From: Microthyrium microscopicum
Taxonomy: Eukaryota > Ascomycota > Dothideomycetes > Microthyriales > Microthyriaceae
DNA length: 64,000 nt
Reading direction: 5' to 3'
Assembly (NCBI GenBank): GCA_010405405.1
Contig: MU004237.1
Span: forward strand, 352,014 to 416,013
Below, one piece after another: positions 34,608 to 45,244 of this stretch. The notes under the pieces are model-generated. The model worked only from the letters and a program-made list of their open reading frames with translations, was not told where the DNA came from and did no database searches. A program made the position numbers and the translations under genes. The stretch's first letter is position 1, and the number at the start of each line of letters is the position of its first letter.

Positions 34608-36959
34608 ATGGCGGCCTACTCATATCAGCCTCTGGACTCTCCGAAGAATGAGATTCGAGTTTTGAAATTCGTGGATGCATCAACTACAAGCAGTGCGGAG
34701 CTGGTTCACTGCACTTTGGAAAACGTCTCGTTGGATGATTATCTTCCTCAGTTCCAGGATGTTATGACCGAAACGAGACTTGAATGTGGTCCAGCTGCGA
34801 CAAGAGAATGGACTCATTGGAACGAGCGGGACCCTTCATGGTATGCAGGCCACTCGATGAATTATGACACTCACCCAGTTCAAATACCAATCGCAAAGTG
34901 GCGACGCGATGCGTCAATTCTCGACCTAGCTGCTCTTGGAGTTGACAGTGATCTATTGCCAGAGAAGGAAGAGAAGAACCTTGTGCTTGTTGGCAGCCCA
35001 GACGCTCTGCCAAATTCTAAAGAGCTGCCGCCTGAGCCTGCCAATCGACAGATTTACTTTAACTTCTTTCCTCGTTTCAAGTGGGGCGATTTCGAAGCTC
35101 TTTCATACTGTTGGGAATCTGACGTCCGAGAAAAGACTGTCATTGTTGATGATAAGCCCTTGCGTATTTCCAAAAGTCTCGAAGCATTTCTTCAAAAATT
35201 GCGTAAGCTGCCGGAAATGGTTGCTGGTATGGGTGTTTGGGCGGATGGCATATGCATCGATCAAGACGATACCCACAACGAAAAAAACCAACAAGTGGCT
35301 TTGATGAAACGCATATACACTCAAGCTGTCGCAGTCATCGTGTGGCTGGGCGATCCAGGCCCAGAAGGTGAGCAAACCATGAAAGCTGTTTGTCAAGCCG
35401 CTCTGGTCAATTGCAAAGAAAATAGTGCTGGCTACTACAAGCCTCATGCGAAAGAAGGCTACTGGACAGTCGAGTCTTTCCAGAAGTGGTTTGACTCGCT
35501 TCATTGGGAAAGCGTGATCAAGTTCTTGACACTCAATTACTGGCGAAGAATGTGGATTATCCAGGAGCTTGCTCTTAACCAAAATATGACATTATTTTTA
35601 TATGGCGATCAGCAAATTCCTCGAAACGCGATATGGAGCGCGGCAAGGTTCTGTCAGCAATACCCTAAAGATATTCAAAAAGCCCTTGCCGCGTTGCCTA
35701 CTAATTCCCTCGAACAGAGTAATGCAATCGGGGATATATGGCAAGTAGGATACGACATCTGGCTCCTCTTCACCCTTTCCGAGTTTCCAGACAAGCCATC
35801 ATTAGACACAGTTCTTGATCTATCCATGAAATCAAAGGTCAAAGAGCCACAAGACAAGGTCTATGGAATACTTGGACTTCTGTCCGAGTCCCTTGTAGCA
35901 AAGAACCAGCCAAACTACAGTCTCACACCAGAGCAAGTCTATATGCAAATGGCAAAATCTCTTCTCGAAGAGTTCGATTGCCTTGACAACCTCTTATGCT
36001 GGTGTTCATTATCGCCGACCACTACTATGCCGTCGTGGGTGCCAGACTTTTCCCAGAGATTTCCTCGAAATCATATCAAATGGCTCAAAAGACGTACGGC
36101 CGCGAAAAGTCCACCCCAAGCCACATCTTTTTCCCCTGATGGCCGCATTCTTCACTGCAAAGGCATCATACTTGACACGATCACCACCCAAGGCCTCAGC
36201 TCTCCACCCTCCGCAAATCTCCCCTTCAAAACCACACTCTTCACTACCTCCTCCTCGCCAAATACATCAACCCCACTCACTTACGGCAAATACCCTGACG
36301 AAGCCTGTGTTCGCGCCGCACTCAGCCGCACCCTGACTCTCGGCCACCCCGACCATCGTCCCACCTCCAACATCCTGGACATCTACTGGATCGACTGGTC
36401 TTTCCTCGCCGATGTCGACCCAGCAAACGAACAGCTCAACGACCTCTGGTTCGGCCTCCGACCCATAACCGCCGCCCAAGAAACCCACTCCTTCAACGCA
36501 TGGGAATCCTTCGACCGATTCCGGCACACGAACGCCAACTTCCCCATCTTCGGACGTCCATTCTCATCTTTCTTTCCGAATATGCGTGAGTACGTGAAGT
36601 CGATGATGTTTTGGAAGCCTTGGACGCTATGGGACTATCCTGATCGACCTGACGAAACCTACTATCGAGAAGACTTGACGGGAGAACATGCGAGGAATAT
36701 GGTGTTGGCTGTGCTGGCGTTGGTGGGGAGACGGTTAGCTGTTACGGATAAGGGATGGTTGGGGCTTGTGCCGGAGGAGACGACGGGTGGTGATATTATT
36801 GCTGTGCTGGGAGGCTGTGGGTTTCCGGTTGTGCTTAGGCCGGTTGCAGACGGGTGGAGGTATGTTGGTGAGTGTTATGTGGATGGGTTGATGGACGGGG
36901 AAGCTGTTGAGGGAATGGAGAGGGGGGAATATGAGTTGGTGGATTTGAAGATCTGTTGA
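34608..36959 (+). CDS. HET-domain protein, 783 aa, intact
   Basis: Heterokaryon-incompatibility (HET) family protein. In known members the domain triggers a cell-death reaction after fusion of unlike hyphae. Single exon, ATG in good context (AACATGGCG). The HET domain covers about residues 160-340, with FEALSYCWESD, VWADGICIDQDDTHNEKNQQ then VALMKRIYTQA, VIVWLGDPGPEG and YWRRMWIIQELAL. After it come VKEPQDKVYGILGLLSE and MPSWVPDFSQRF, the usual middle motifs. The C-terminal section has no ankyrin, WD or NB-ARC repeats. Codon use shifts to GC-rich between about 36180 and 36560. Specific partner or allele is not predictable. Confidence 0.93.
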   Translation: MAAYSYQPLDSPKNEIRVLKFVDASTTSSAELVHCTLENVSLDDYLPQFQDVMTETRLECGPAATREWTHWNERDPSWYAGHSMNYDTHPVQIPIAKWRRDASILDLAALGVDSDLLPEKEEKNLVLVGSPDALPNSKELPPEPANRQIYFNFFPRFKWGDFEALSYCWESDVREKTVIVDDKPLRISKSLEAFLQKLRKLPEMVAGMGVWADGICIDQDDTHNEKNQQVALMKRIYTQAVAVIVWLGDPGPEGEQTMKAVCQAALVNCKENSAGYYKPHAKEGYWTVESFQKWFDSLHWESVIKFLTLNYWRRMWIIQELALNQNMTLFLYGDQQIPRNAIWSAARFCQQYPKDIQKALAALPTNSLEQSNAIGDIWQVGYDIWLLFTLSEFPDKPSLDTVLDLSMKSKVKEPQDKVYGILGLLSESLVAKNQPNYSLTPEQVYMQMAKSLLEEFDCLDNLLCWCSLSPTTTMPSWVPDFSQRFPRNHIKWLKRRTAAKSPPQATSFSPDGRILHCKGIILDTITTQGLSSPPSANLPFKTTLFTTSSSPNTSTPLTYGKYPDEACVRAALSRTLTLGHPDHRPTSNILDIYWIDWSFLADVDPANEQLNDLWFGLRPITAAQETHSFNAWESFDRFRHTNANFPIFGRPFSSFFPNMREYVKSMMFWKPWTLWDYPDRPDETYYREDLTGEHARNMVLAVLALVGRRLAVTDKGWLGLVPEETTGGDIIAVLGGCGFPVVLRPVADGWRYVGECYVDGLMDGEAVEGMERGEYELVDLKIC

Positions 36960-37921
36960 GATTGGGTTGAATTGTGAGATGGTTGGGGTAGAGTATGAGC
37001 TAATAGTTGCGAGTCATTTTAAACTATTACTAAAAGTCCTATCAAAAGATTTTGATGTGTGATGGATCTACAATGGTTTGATATCAAAGAATCATTCGCC
37101 GGCCGTGGTTTTTGAGACTTGTATGGAGGAGTATAGTATTATGTAAAATAGCTCATACAAGACCTTGAAATCTTGATTATTCGTATATTTATGAGCAATG
37201 ATCCAAAGGGCAAAAGATGTGAATGTTACACTGGTTTGCGAAATGCGGTAAACTCTGACCCTCTCCCTAATAGGCTTATTTTTGCAGAATGTAACCAATT
37301 ATATCGAGAATAGTTCTCACTTTATGGTAAAGGCTCTGGCCTAGGTGCCAAACTTCAAAATCCGTCCCTCTATAAAAACTCTTATACGTCTAATTCTGCA
37401 AAATTCACATGTTTAGAGACACTAGGGAGGGGATCAGAGTTCACCACATTTCGCAAACCAGTGTATCAACCTCTTGTACATATTTCAGCCTTGTTGGTAA
37501 ACATACGTGAGATATACAGTCAAAAAAACTGTTGTGGGTTAGGCCTTTTAAGTTCTCAATTATATAGTTCTCAATTATATAGTTCTCAACCTTTAGCAAG
37601 AACTTTAGCTTCTTTTTCCAGATTATAAGGACCAATCCGACAGATTGTACGAATTGCATGTATGAGTACCGTAGGTACTTGAATATATTGCGCCAATGAA
37701 ACATACAGAAAAAGCAAAGTTGGCAGACCTGCTCAGCCCCCAAGTGATGCTCTAGCCTCTACTTAAGGCCAGCACTTCGCGACTTCACAAGCGGGCGACC
37801 ACTTCGAATTCAAACTTTCGCGATCTTGGATATCTGATACCGACTTAAACTATCTCGAAATAGCCCAAGGATAGGAAGAAGAAAAGTTGGAAGGAATCAA
37901 GACTCGTCACCGGGGCCCAAC
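36960..37921. other. Intergenic between two HET genes
   Basis: Contains the 236-bp MITE listed separately, and about three tandem copies of a unit like AGTTCTCAATTATAT at 37550-37590. No gene seen. Confidence 0.45.
37229..37464. mobile_element. 236-bp MITE with TA target sites
   Basis: Imperfect inverted repeats of roughly 45 bp begin CACTGGTTTGCGAAATG and are flanked by TA at 37227-37228 and 37465-37466. Mismatches between the arms are mainly transitions. No coding capacity. TA flanks and small size fit a Tc1/mariner-derived miniature element. Its TIRs do not match those of the 31575-34249 or 60116-60280 elements. Confidence 0.7.
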
Positions 37922-39969
37922 ATGGACAACGAGGAAGAACCTCCTCAGGCTGAGGTCAAGTTCTCAACCCCAGAGAACTCGTACTGGCTTTCTAAGCATC
38001 AATACAACGAACTTAATGTGGCGGAGCGCGAAATTCGACTGTTAAAAGTGCCGATAGCTCTGGTACTCACCTCCAATCTTCGGGACTTCTTTCCACAGTG
38101 GATGGCCACGGAAACAGATGCAAAACAACACGTCAATGAAATAAATACTGTACCTAGAAGCATTGTTGCATGTGAGATTATCCAGTGTCCCATTGATGCG
38201 GTCCAGGATCAATACTATGCGATCTCATATTGTGCTGGGGATGCGAAGAGGACGAAATGGATACTTGTTAATGGGTACTGGTTTAACTGTTTTGAGAGCC
38301 TTGAGCGCGCATTTCGTCAAGTCCGAGCCAGTTGGCCTGATGGAAACGGGGATTCTGATCCATTCATCTATGTTTGGGCTGATCAGATTTGTATCAATCA
38401 GTGCAAGTGCTTCATTCTCATGTCATGGCACGTACTTATCATTCACAGCGAACGAACAAGAGAAGTCACATCAAGTGGCTTTCATGAGAGACATCTATCA
38501 TCGAGCCAAACATGTTTATGTGTCGCTTAATTTTCCTGATGAGCAATCGAGGTTTTCGAGTTCTGAGATTGCTTACAAGAAGTTTCTGGATTATATTCAC
38601 AACAATGACGATGTTAAATACAACTTGCTCAATCCTGCTGGTTTCCGAGAATTGGCCATACATATGGGGGCTGATGGGCATTCTCTCAAGAGTTTGATCA
38701 CGGAAATCATATCCCAACCCTGGTGAGATATTTGCCGTTCTTGCGATCCGAAAGCCATCAGAACCTAACAATTTGCTATGCATTAGGTGGACTAGAAGCT
38801 GGGTGTTCCAGGAGTTTTTAGTGGCTTCTCGAGTATACTTCTTCATTTGGCATATTCGCCTCTCGTGGTGGGAATTATCACCTCTACTCAAAGCTCGCTG
38901 CGGTATGTATGAAGATCTATCGGTTCCTTCAGGGTCTGATAGAGATTGTGAGCCACCATCCAGAAGGACAAAAACTTCCATGTTCAGGAAGTTTATTCCT
39001 GAAAAACTGAGCAAACCGCCCCGAAAACCTAAGGATTCTCCATCAAACTCTTCTATGACACCAGAAAAGTTCCTCTGGTCTTGGGCCGATATCTCTCATT
39101 CTCACATCAGCCGAGTCAAGCATTTTGTTGAGTCGAAGGAACACTGGTCCTGCTCGATCAGCGTTCGTAATTTGATGGAGAATTGTCACACTTTTTCTGC
39201 CACAGACCCGCGAGATCGGATATACGCTTTTGCTGGCCTCGCCCAGACTGATGGGCCAGAGGAGGGCCTGTTGAGGTGGCTTGTGCCAGACTATAGCGTG
39301 TCCAACACAATGCCCAAACTGCTATGCAACCTCGCCCTTACCTTTTTTAAGTTCAACACTGAACACTTCCGGTTTGCTCTGGATGCAGCTGTTCTGCGAA
39401 AACGAGGCGAAAACGGTAGATTCAATCCTTCTTGGGTCGCCGACTGGACCCAGGCCATAGATTCAGATATGCTTGAACTGAGATCCAAGTTCTTGGGTGG
39501 AGTGACCGAAGGGAGAATGGATAACGATCCGATGGTTCTACTCATGCACGAAAACTCCAAATCGTCCGTGACTGGAATAGATTGGGATATTCCGGAGCAG
39601 TTACGTGCCATATCAGATCCATCTGGATTACGACTCAGAGTTGAGGCATCATTCATCGCTACTTTACGGCAAAGAAAGAACGACTCGTTCAAGTTCTGGT
39701 GCGACTTTTGGGTAACAGAAGACGCTCGGCTGGCAGTAAGAAGTCATGAGACTGCAAAGGTCAATGATACTTTATGGTCAATTTGTGGTAGCCAGCGGTT
39801 TCATGTGCTGAGAACTGCAGCTCGCACTGGGGGAGGATATACTATTGTAGCAGAGGCAGCGCTTTTCGTTCCAGCAGCCGAGCAACTCGACAAGAAACCT
39901 AGACAACCGACGGACTCGAATCAGTTTCAGGTCTTGTTGAGAGGGTTTCAGACAATAGAGCTGATCTAG
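37922..39969 (+). CDS. HET-domain protein, 645 aa, three exons with a GC-AG intron
   Basis: Second heterokaryon-incompatibility protein, same strand as the first. Exons are 37922-38402, 38449-38722 and 38787-39969. HET motifs run YYAISYCAGDA, YVWADQICINQ, EKSHQVAFMRDIYHRA, then WTRSWVFQEFLVASR, and the later ATDPRDRIYAFAGLAQ and VPDYSVS. The first intron works in phase only with a GC donor (GCAAGT at 38403). This gives CINQSNEQEKSHQ, as the family reads; the nearby GT at 38401 would shift the frame. The second intron is GTGAGA to TTAG. If the GC donor is not used, the gene would be broken. The C-terminus has no repeats. The glycine of the usual SYCWG is altered (SYCAGD). Confidence 0.82.
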
Positions 39970-39984
39970 GCTGTCAAGTGCTTG

Positions 39985-40296
39985 TCAACGGCATTCTATC
40001 ACAACTTGGTTATTTTGATCTAGCTGTTCTGAGGTCAAAGAATGGATGCATACGTTGCTGATCTCCAGACACCGATGAACCCTCACCACGTCGCTCTTTC
40101 GCTCAATTTTGATTCCCAACATCAGGGAAGATAGTGCCTTCTCAAACTCAAGACACGAAGGAAGAGCATAGTTCAAAGCGAATATGGCCACCAGTGTTTT
40201 CAGGTACGTCTGTTCTGCAGACGAGAGATGTCTCTGCTCAAACATGCTGGCGAAGTCATCCTCAAGCTGGTGTATGGCTACAATATAGAACATCAT
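39985..40296 (-). other. Unassigned antisense ORF at a rearrangement point
   Basis: A 103-codon minus ORF (starting MMFYIVAIHQLEDDF) whose first 23 codons lie over the P450 start. The rest reads smoothly (SAEQTYLKTLVAIFALNYAL and so on) like real protein but matches no family I know. It occupies the place where the missing 5' part of the P450 should be. It may be a gene fragment moved here, or chance. Confidence 0.25.
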
Positions 40297-41307
40297 ACCA
40301 ATGATGCTCTAGTCAGTCTAGCCGACCGTACGATGCAACAATTTACCCTAGCAATAGTTCCTGGGGCCTGGATCGTAGACATACTCCCATTCCTACGATG
40401 TTTACCAAGCTGGTTCCCGGGAGCCGGATTCAAGAAAACTGCAAGCGATTGGGCCAAATCACTTTCCGACTCAGGACACATACCATATGAGTTTACCAAG
40501 CGACCTACAGCTGCTGGAAAAGTGCGGGACTCCTTTGTGGCCAGATCCATTCAACAAGCTGAAAAGGATTTCAACACCAAGAGTCTCTCGAAGGATGAAG
40601 AGGGCATCATCCAGTGGACGGCCTTGACACTCTATCTTGGAGGTGCAGATACCACGGTTGAGACCTTACATTCAGTTTATTTAGCAATGGCCATGTTCCC
40701 CAACGTCCAGCGAAAAGCACAGGAAGAAATCGATCGCGTTTTCGGAACATCCCGCTTACCAGGCTACGAGGATCGTAGCAATCTGCCATACATCAACAAC
40801 GTTGTCCTAGAAGCACAACGATGGCATCCGATCGCACCTTTGGGGGGTCCTCACGTTTCAAACGAGGAAGATAGCATTTCTGGCTATCGTATTCCCAAAA
40901 GTGCGATACTGCTACCGGCAGTGTGGTGGTTCACCCGAGATCCAGAGGTATACCATGATGCGGAGGAGTTCAAACCAGAGCGTTACGCAGCGCCATATGA
41001 TGAGCCCTCGCCTACAGATGTTACATTTGGGTTTGGAAGACGAATCTGTCCGGGCAGATATCTTGCTGACTCAATCATGTTTTTGACGATTGTTCAGTCA
41101 CTCGCGGTTTTCAGAATCTCGAAAGCACCGTCTCAGGATGGCAAATCTAACGATTTGAAACACGAATTTCGCCCTGGGATGATTAGTGCGGTCGCTCCTT
41201 TCGATGTTCTTATTCAACCTCGATCGGCACAACATGAAGCGCTCATTGAGGATACGATGACAAGATTTCCGTGGGAGAAAAGCGATCAAGAGGCTCTAAA
41301 TCTATAA
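40228..41307 (+). CDS. 5'-truncated cytochrome P450 (C-terminal two-thirds)
   Basis: Heme monooxygenase of the type placed with O-methylsterigmatocystin oxidoreductase-like fungal P450s. Only about 359 residues are present against about 500-530 for the family. The I-helix (LGGADTTVETLHS), ExxR (VVLEAQRWHP), PERY and heme-cysteine loop (FGFGRRICPGR) are intact. The membrane anchor and the first 150 or so residues are missing. An acceptor-like CTGCAG at 40215-40220 lies just before the frame, so the lost 5' exons were probably spliced there. The upstream 250 bp hold unrelated antisense sequence. As it stands it would not make a membrane-anchored enzyme; probably a pseudogene with an uneroded 3' exon. 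Confidence 0.8.
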   Translation: MSLLKHAGEVILKLVYGYNIEHHTNDALVSLADRTMQQFTLAIVPGAWIVDILPFLRCLPSWFPGAGFKKTASDWAKSLSDSGHIPYEFTKRPTAAGKVRDSFVARSIQQAEKDFNTKSLSKDEEGIIQWTALTLYLGGADTTVETLHSVYLAMAMFPNVQRKAQEEIDRVFGTSRLPGYEDRSNLPYINNVVLEAQRWHPIAPLGGPHVSNEEDSISGYRIPKSAILLPAVWWFTRDPEVYHDAEEFKPERYAAPYDEPSPTDVTFGFGRRICPGRYLADSIMFLTIVQSLAVFRISKAPSQDGKSNDLKHEFRPGMISAVAPFDVLIQPRSAQHEALIEDTMTRFPWEKSDQEALNL

Positions 41308-43799
41308 GGCCAGCGGATATGTTCATTAAGAAATAGGTGTGGCTAGTAAGCAGAGTTCGTAGAGGATATATATTCCATTGAGGCAGGATCTGTCGAAGCA
41401 TCAGTATTGAAAATCACCATATAAGTTTCAAGCTAATGAATCTCCTTGTTATCCTATTCTCTCATGCTCCCTAATTGCAAATGCTTATTAAGTTATGAGA
41501 ATCTTCATGACCGATGCAAACATTTGGGCCAGCTTGGTCAGCTCAATGCTAGATCGTCAAGCATGGGCGAAATGCATATTAACCAAAATTCATATGATAA
41601 ATTGAACTACAGCTGAATGTAGAGTGAACAGATGTAGAATAGCAGATCAACGGTCTTGCATCATTATCAAGATCAGGACAGAATCTTGCTCTATAGTCAT
41701 TCTATACGCCTTGGTGTCGGAGTACACTAAACACCATTCTACCAATCACCAGTACTATGAAAGTGCCCTGGCTAGCAAACATGGCAAACACGGATTTCAT
41801 GTGGCAAAACTGCTATTCAGGTACACCATCCATCAATCATCACCTCAAAAGCTATAATTAGTGGTAGCTATAGACAACTGATCCAGAGCATCACCGATGC
41901 CATAACAAAGATGTAAGAACTTGGTACAGACCACAGATCGAGAACCACAAAAGTTGTCGATCAAAGAAAACACGTCGAACATCTAGAATGCTTCTCTCCT
42001 AAATATAGCACCTATTCTCCAGGCTCAAAGACATTTCAGTGATCCAAGCACCCGTAACGAAGCACCCTTTAAGCAAAGATCAACACAACTAAATTCCAAA
42101 AGCGTAGCATTTTACCAGGTTGTAAGAACACCAGTCCAGCCCAAGTTCTTCCCCCATTTTTCTCCAAGGTTCTCCATATTCTAGAACCAAAACAAACAAA
42201 GTCTCCACCACTTGGCCCAACAAAGCAACAAAAGCCAGCTCTCTGGACTCTGGCACTCTGCAGATGTCAAAAAAAATCCCTGCAGGCTGCATAATAAAAA
42301 CGTTTTTCTGACTTCGGCCTACGGCTCCACTCTACCCAACCTTAAGCCGGTTAAGCAGTAACGCTAAAGACAAATGCGGCGCTGCGATAGACGCATAACC
42401 GTCAAAAGCCCCTCGCTCACCCAACCGTTCTCACGGCTCTCAACTGTGACTGACTGCAAAAATAGGGGGGCTCTTTTACACCTCGTTGCGGCCGAATTGT
42501 TCAGAGCAACTTTTGCTTTTTCTCTAATATGTTACGGAGTATCTTGCGGAATACTTTACGGTGATGTGCGCTTTGTTAACTAGCGGGCAAGTTCAAGCCA
42601 GCAACAAGTTGCCAGCTGAACCACTGACGATGGTGGCATTTTTGCGGATGGTGAACGGATGACTTTGTGCAGAAAGAACGGCTCGGCAGTTCTGAGCACG
42701 CGACGTTGTTGGAGTGTACCATGTGCCCCGACTTCGTTTGCAGCTTGCTTGTGCACAAGTTTGCGGGGCAAAGCTAGTACAGCTAGAGTCTAGAGAAGGA
42801 AAAAAATTGTGCAATCATTTAGACTACAGTACAGTATCTAGTAGTAAAGGAATTTTTCTGTTGGACGAATGGGTTTGAGGATCGGTAGGATTTGCGGCGA
42901 GGATAGGGCAATAGTAATTGGTGAATGATCGAGAAGAAATACGAGATGGACAGATTGCGTTTGGCCAGGCAACGGTTTATGGTTTGGGAAGGTTACAACA
43001 AAAGATGGAGAGTAGTTGATCAATGAATCGTATTATCATTAAGATTAAATAAATATATGATCCTTTGCAGGAATATTGGTATATTGTCCAAAAAGTGTGC
43101 CATCCATTCTGAAAACACGCTGCGAATGAGCAGCGGGTTAGAGGGATGAACTCTAACACAACAGTAAAATGTCGTCGGTGAGGGCTGGCTCGAACCATGC
43201 AAAACTTCGTATTCAAGGACGATGCGAACACCCCCCGAACTGAAAGAAGGACCGATAATTGAATACTTTCAATTTCCAGCCCCGCTCCAGCCCTTGCGAC
43301 AATGATTGCTCATGAAAGGGATGCCTCCGAGACCATGAGTTGTACCACGACAACGGGAATGATGTTGTAGTTTGCTGACTGTTGTCAACGACCCTTTTGC
43401 GGTTGGCGAAAAATAGCCCTTGCATGACTGGGTTTATTGGTTGCACAAACTGTTTGCTGCAGGAAAAGCTGTTGTGTGTCCCTGCAGCACATCAATTTCG
43501 ACATCCTGGGAGGGCCTGGTTTGGTTGGTCAAACTCCTGGGTTCCCGTGCTCCAGATTGAAGGGAGACGTAGGTTAATTAAATGAAAAATACTTCATGCC
43601 TGTGCATTGAAGATTTTCATGAACCTCTCGTCATAGACGTTTGATGATGGCTGCTGATGATGCGAAGCGATTTCTTTTCGCGGTGTTGGCCGATATTCTT
43701 TGGTAAGACTGGTGGGCTGTGAATTTGTTGGTGTGTCTAAACTTGGATGCATGGATCGTGGCGTTTGTCAGGTGCATCCAAATGCGCTTAGAAGCGCAT
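41308..43799. other. 2.5-kb intergenic region
   Basis: No gene supported. The minus ORF 42089-42292 (67 aa) reads protein-like but has no identifiable family. The plus and minus ORFs around 42.6-43.4 kb are overlapping and unconvincing. Confidence 0.35.
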
Positions 43800-44066
43800 T
43801 CACGATGCGCCGCGATCATTTGTTAGAAGTTTGGAGAGCCGGAAAGATAGTTTCGACATGGACGTTGGTGAAGTGCCAGATGACGTTGGAGTTGAGGCTT
43901 TGCTGTTGGATGCTGAGGAATCTGAAGAGGATGATGAGTTTGACATGGAGCGAGTGCGATGATCAGCGCGAAGAATGTCTTCTAAGCTGACACTCTTTGC
44001 ATTTCTGGTCGCAAGACACATGAGGCTATCTTCCTCCAGATGTTCGGTGAACTTTGAAAGAACCAT
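43800..44066 (-). CDS. Small Ser-rich hypothetical protein, 88 aa
   Basis: The ATG at 44066 has a strong context (CAAAATGGTT) and follows a C/A-rich leader typical of fungal 5' UTRs. The frame is open further upstream to 44525 but reads poorly there. The protein starts MVLSKFTEHLEEDSLMCLA, continues TRNAKSVSLEDILRAD, has a Ser-rich centre, and ends with a basic KLSFRLSKLLTND helix. No known domain. It may be a small conserved fungal protein of unknown role. Confidence 0.5.
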   Translation of the reverse strand: MVLSKFTEHLEEDSLMCLATRNAKSVSLEDILRADHRTRSMSNSSSSSDSSASNSKASTPTSSGTSPTSMSKLSFRLSKLLTNDRGAS

Positions 44067-45109
44067 TTTGAACCTTGTGGATAGTCGCGTTGGTTGAAGT
44101 ATGTGCTGTAGTATGGTAGCCTGGTTGATGTTGAGAGATCTGTTATGCAAAACACACAAGTTGTTGAGTGAAACAGTGAATGTAGTTGGAAGTGAGTAGT
44201 TGTAAAATGTAGTCGATCTCGAAAACTTCTTATAGGCGTGTAATAAGTACTGTGGAACCACTTTTGCAGATGGGAAGGGGGAGGCAGCGTATTTGTATGG
44301 GGAAGGCTCTAAGCAGTGGGCGGAGATGACCACTGGCGCACTAACAGATTCACAAGTTTGGATCCCAAGACCAAAAAGAGACTGGGGCAAAAGAAAAGGC
44401 AAGGATCCGCAAGGGCCACAAGGGTCGTCAACGCCACTGTTAAACCAAACCCTGTTCACTTTGCAACGGAACGGGAGCCTGTGTGTTGAACCAATTTTGG
44501 GTTGCTTAGCCTGAATCCGCTCCAACCAGTCCCATCCGTTGCATCCTTTTTCTGCTTCAATCTGATTATCTGCCCAACGCGAGGCCGACTTGTTTTCATT
44601 CTACCAATCACGCTCTTGCCCGGAGTCGAGGCCGAGCAGTCCCCAGAGCAAGCTCGCGTGAGTTGAAGAGTCTTTGTCACACCTGACAAGATCACTTTCA
44701 TCCGACTTGGATCTTGTCTTTGCCCATCTTGCGCGTCTCGTTGGTTCTTCTGTTCTTGACCACCAATTTCCATTTCGAGTCATTGTTGTCGTGTGCACTT
44801 TATGCTCTTCCAGATTGTTGATGGCGCGTCTTGGTTGAATTGCTAATTTTTGTCGATCTTTCCATTCACGGCTCAATGTTCAATTCAAGATAGATTGGCT
44901 TGCGCATTGACAACGCCAGTCAATCGTTCCCCGATATCGAGACTTGAAACTGGCAAGGTGTTAGACATTTTTTCGTCTAACATATCCCCGTATTTCAAAA
45001 TCATATTTGACCACTTATCACTGCTTCAACTTTTCAAATTGCGACTTGGGCCAGTCTGAATTAATGATTCTGCCTTGTTGTTGTACTTTCCTCTTTCTAC
45101 TTTGCCACG
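44067..45109. other. Shared upstream region of two divergent small ORFs
   Basis: No further gene supported. The right part, from about 45000, is pyrimidine-rich like a fungal leader. Confidence 0.35.
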
Positions 45110-45244
45110 ATGGATACAATGCGCGATGTCGCGGCACTGCAACAGTCGCGTCCTTCACTGGAAACAGCGAATTCCTCAAGACCCAATCTCTTCGATCCAT
45201 TCGAGGTGACGCAACACATATTCCCTGGAAAGCCCAGAGGATGA
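45110..45244 (+). CDS. Possible small ORF, 44 aa
   Basis: Begins MDTMRDVAALQQSRPSLETA in good context (CACGATGG) after a long C/T-rich leader, and ends HIFPGKPRG. Composition looks like real protein, but there is no domain and no second line of evidence. It could be the first exon of a longer gene. Confidence 0.25.
   Translation: MDTMRDVAALQQSRPSLETANSSRPNLFDPFEVTQHIFPGKPRG

Noticed and set aside
42089-42292. 67-codon minus ORF with protein-like sequence
   Set aside because: Too short, no family and no start or splice support; chance ORF is likely.
43170-43231. B-box-like GGTTCGAGCC on the minus strand
   Set aside because: No T-stem pairing and no tRNA body on either side.
43800-44525. Full 241-codon minus ORF
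   Set aside because: Only the last 88 codons, from the ATG at 44066, have good context and consistent composition; the upstream part looks like leader and promoter read through.
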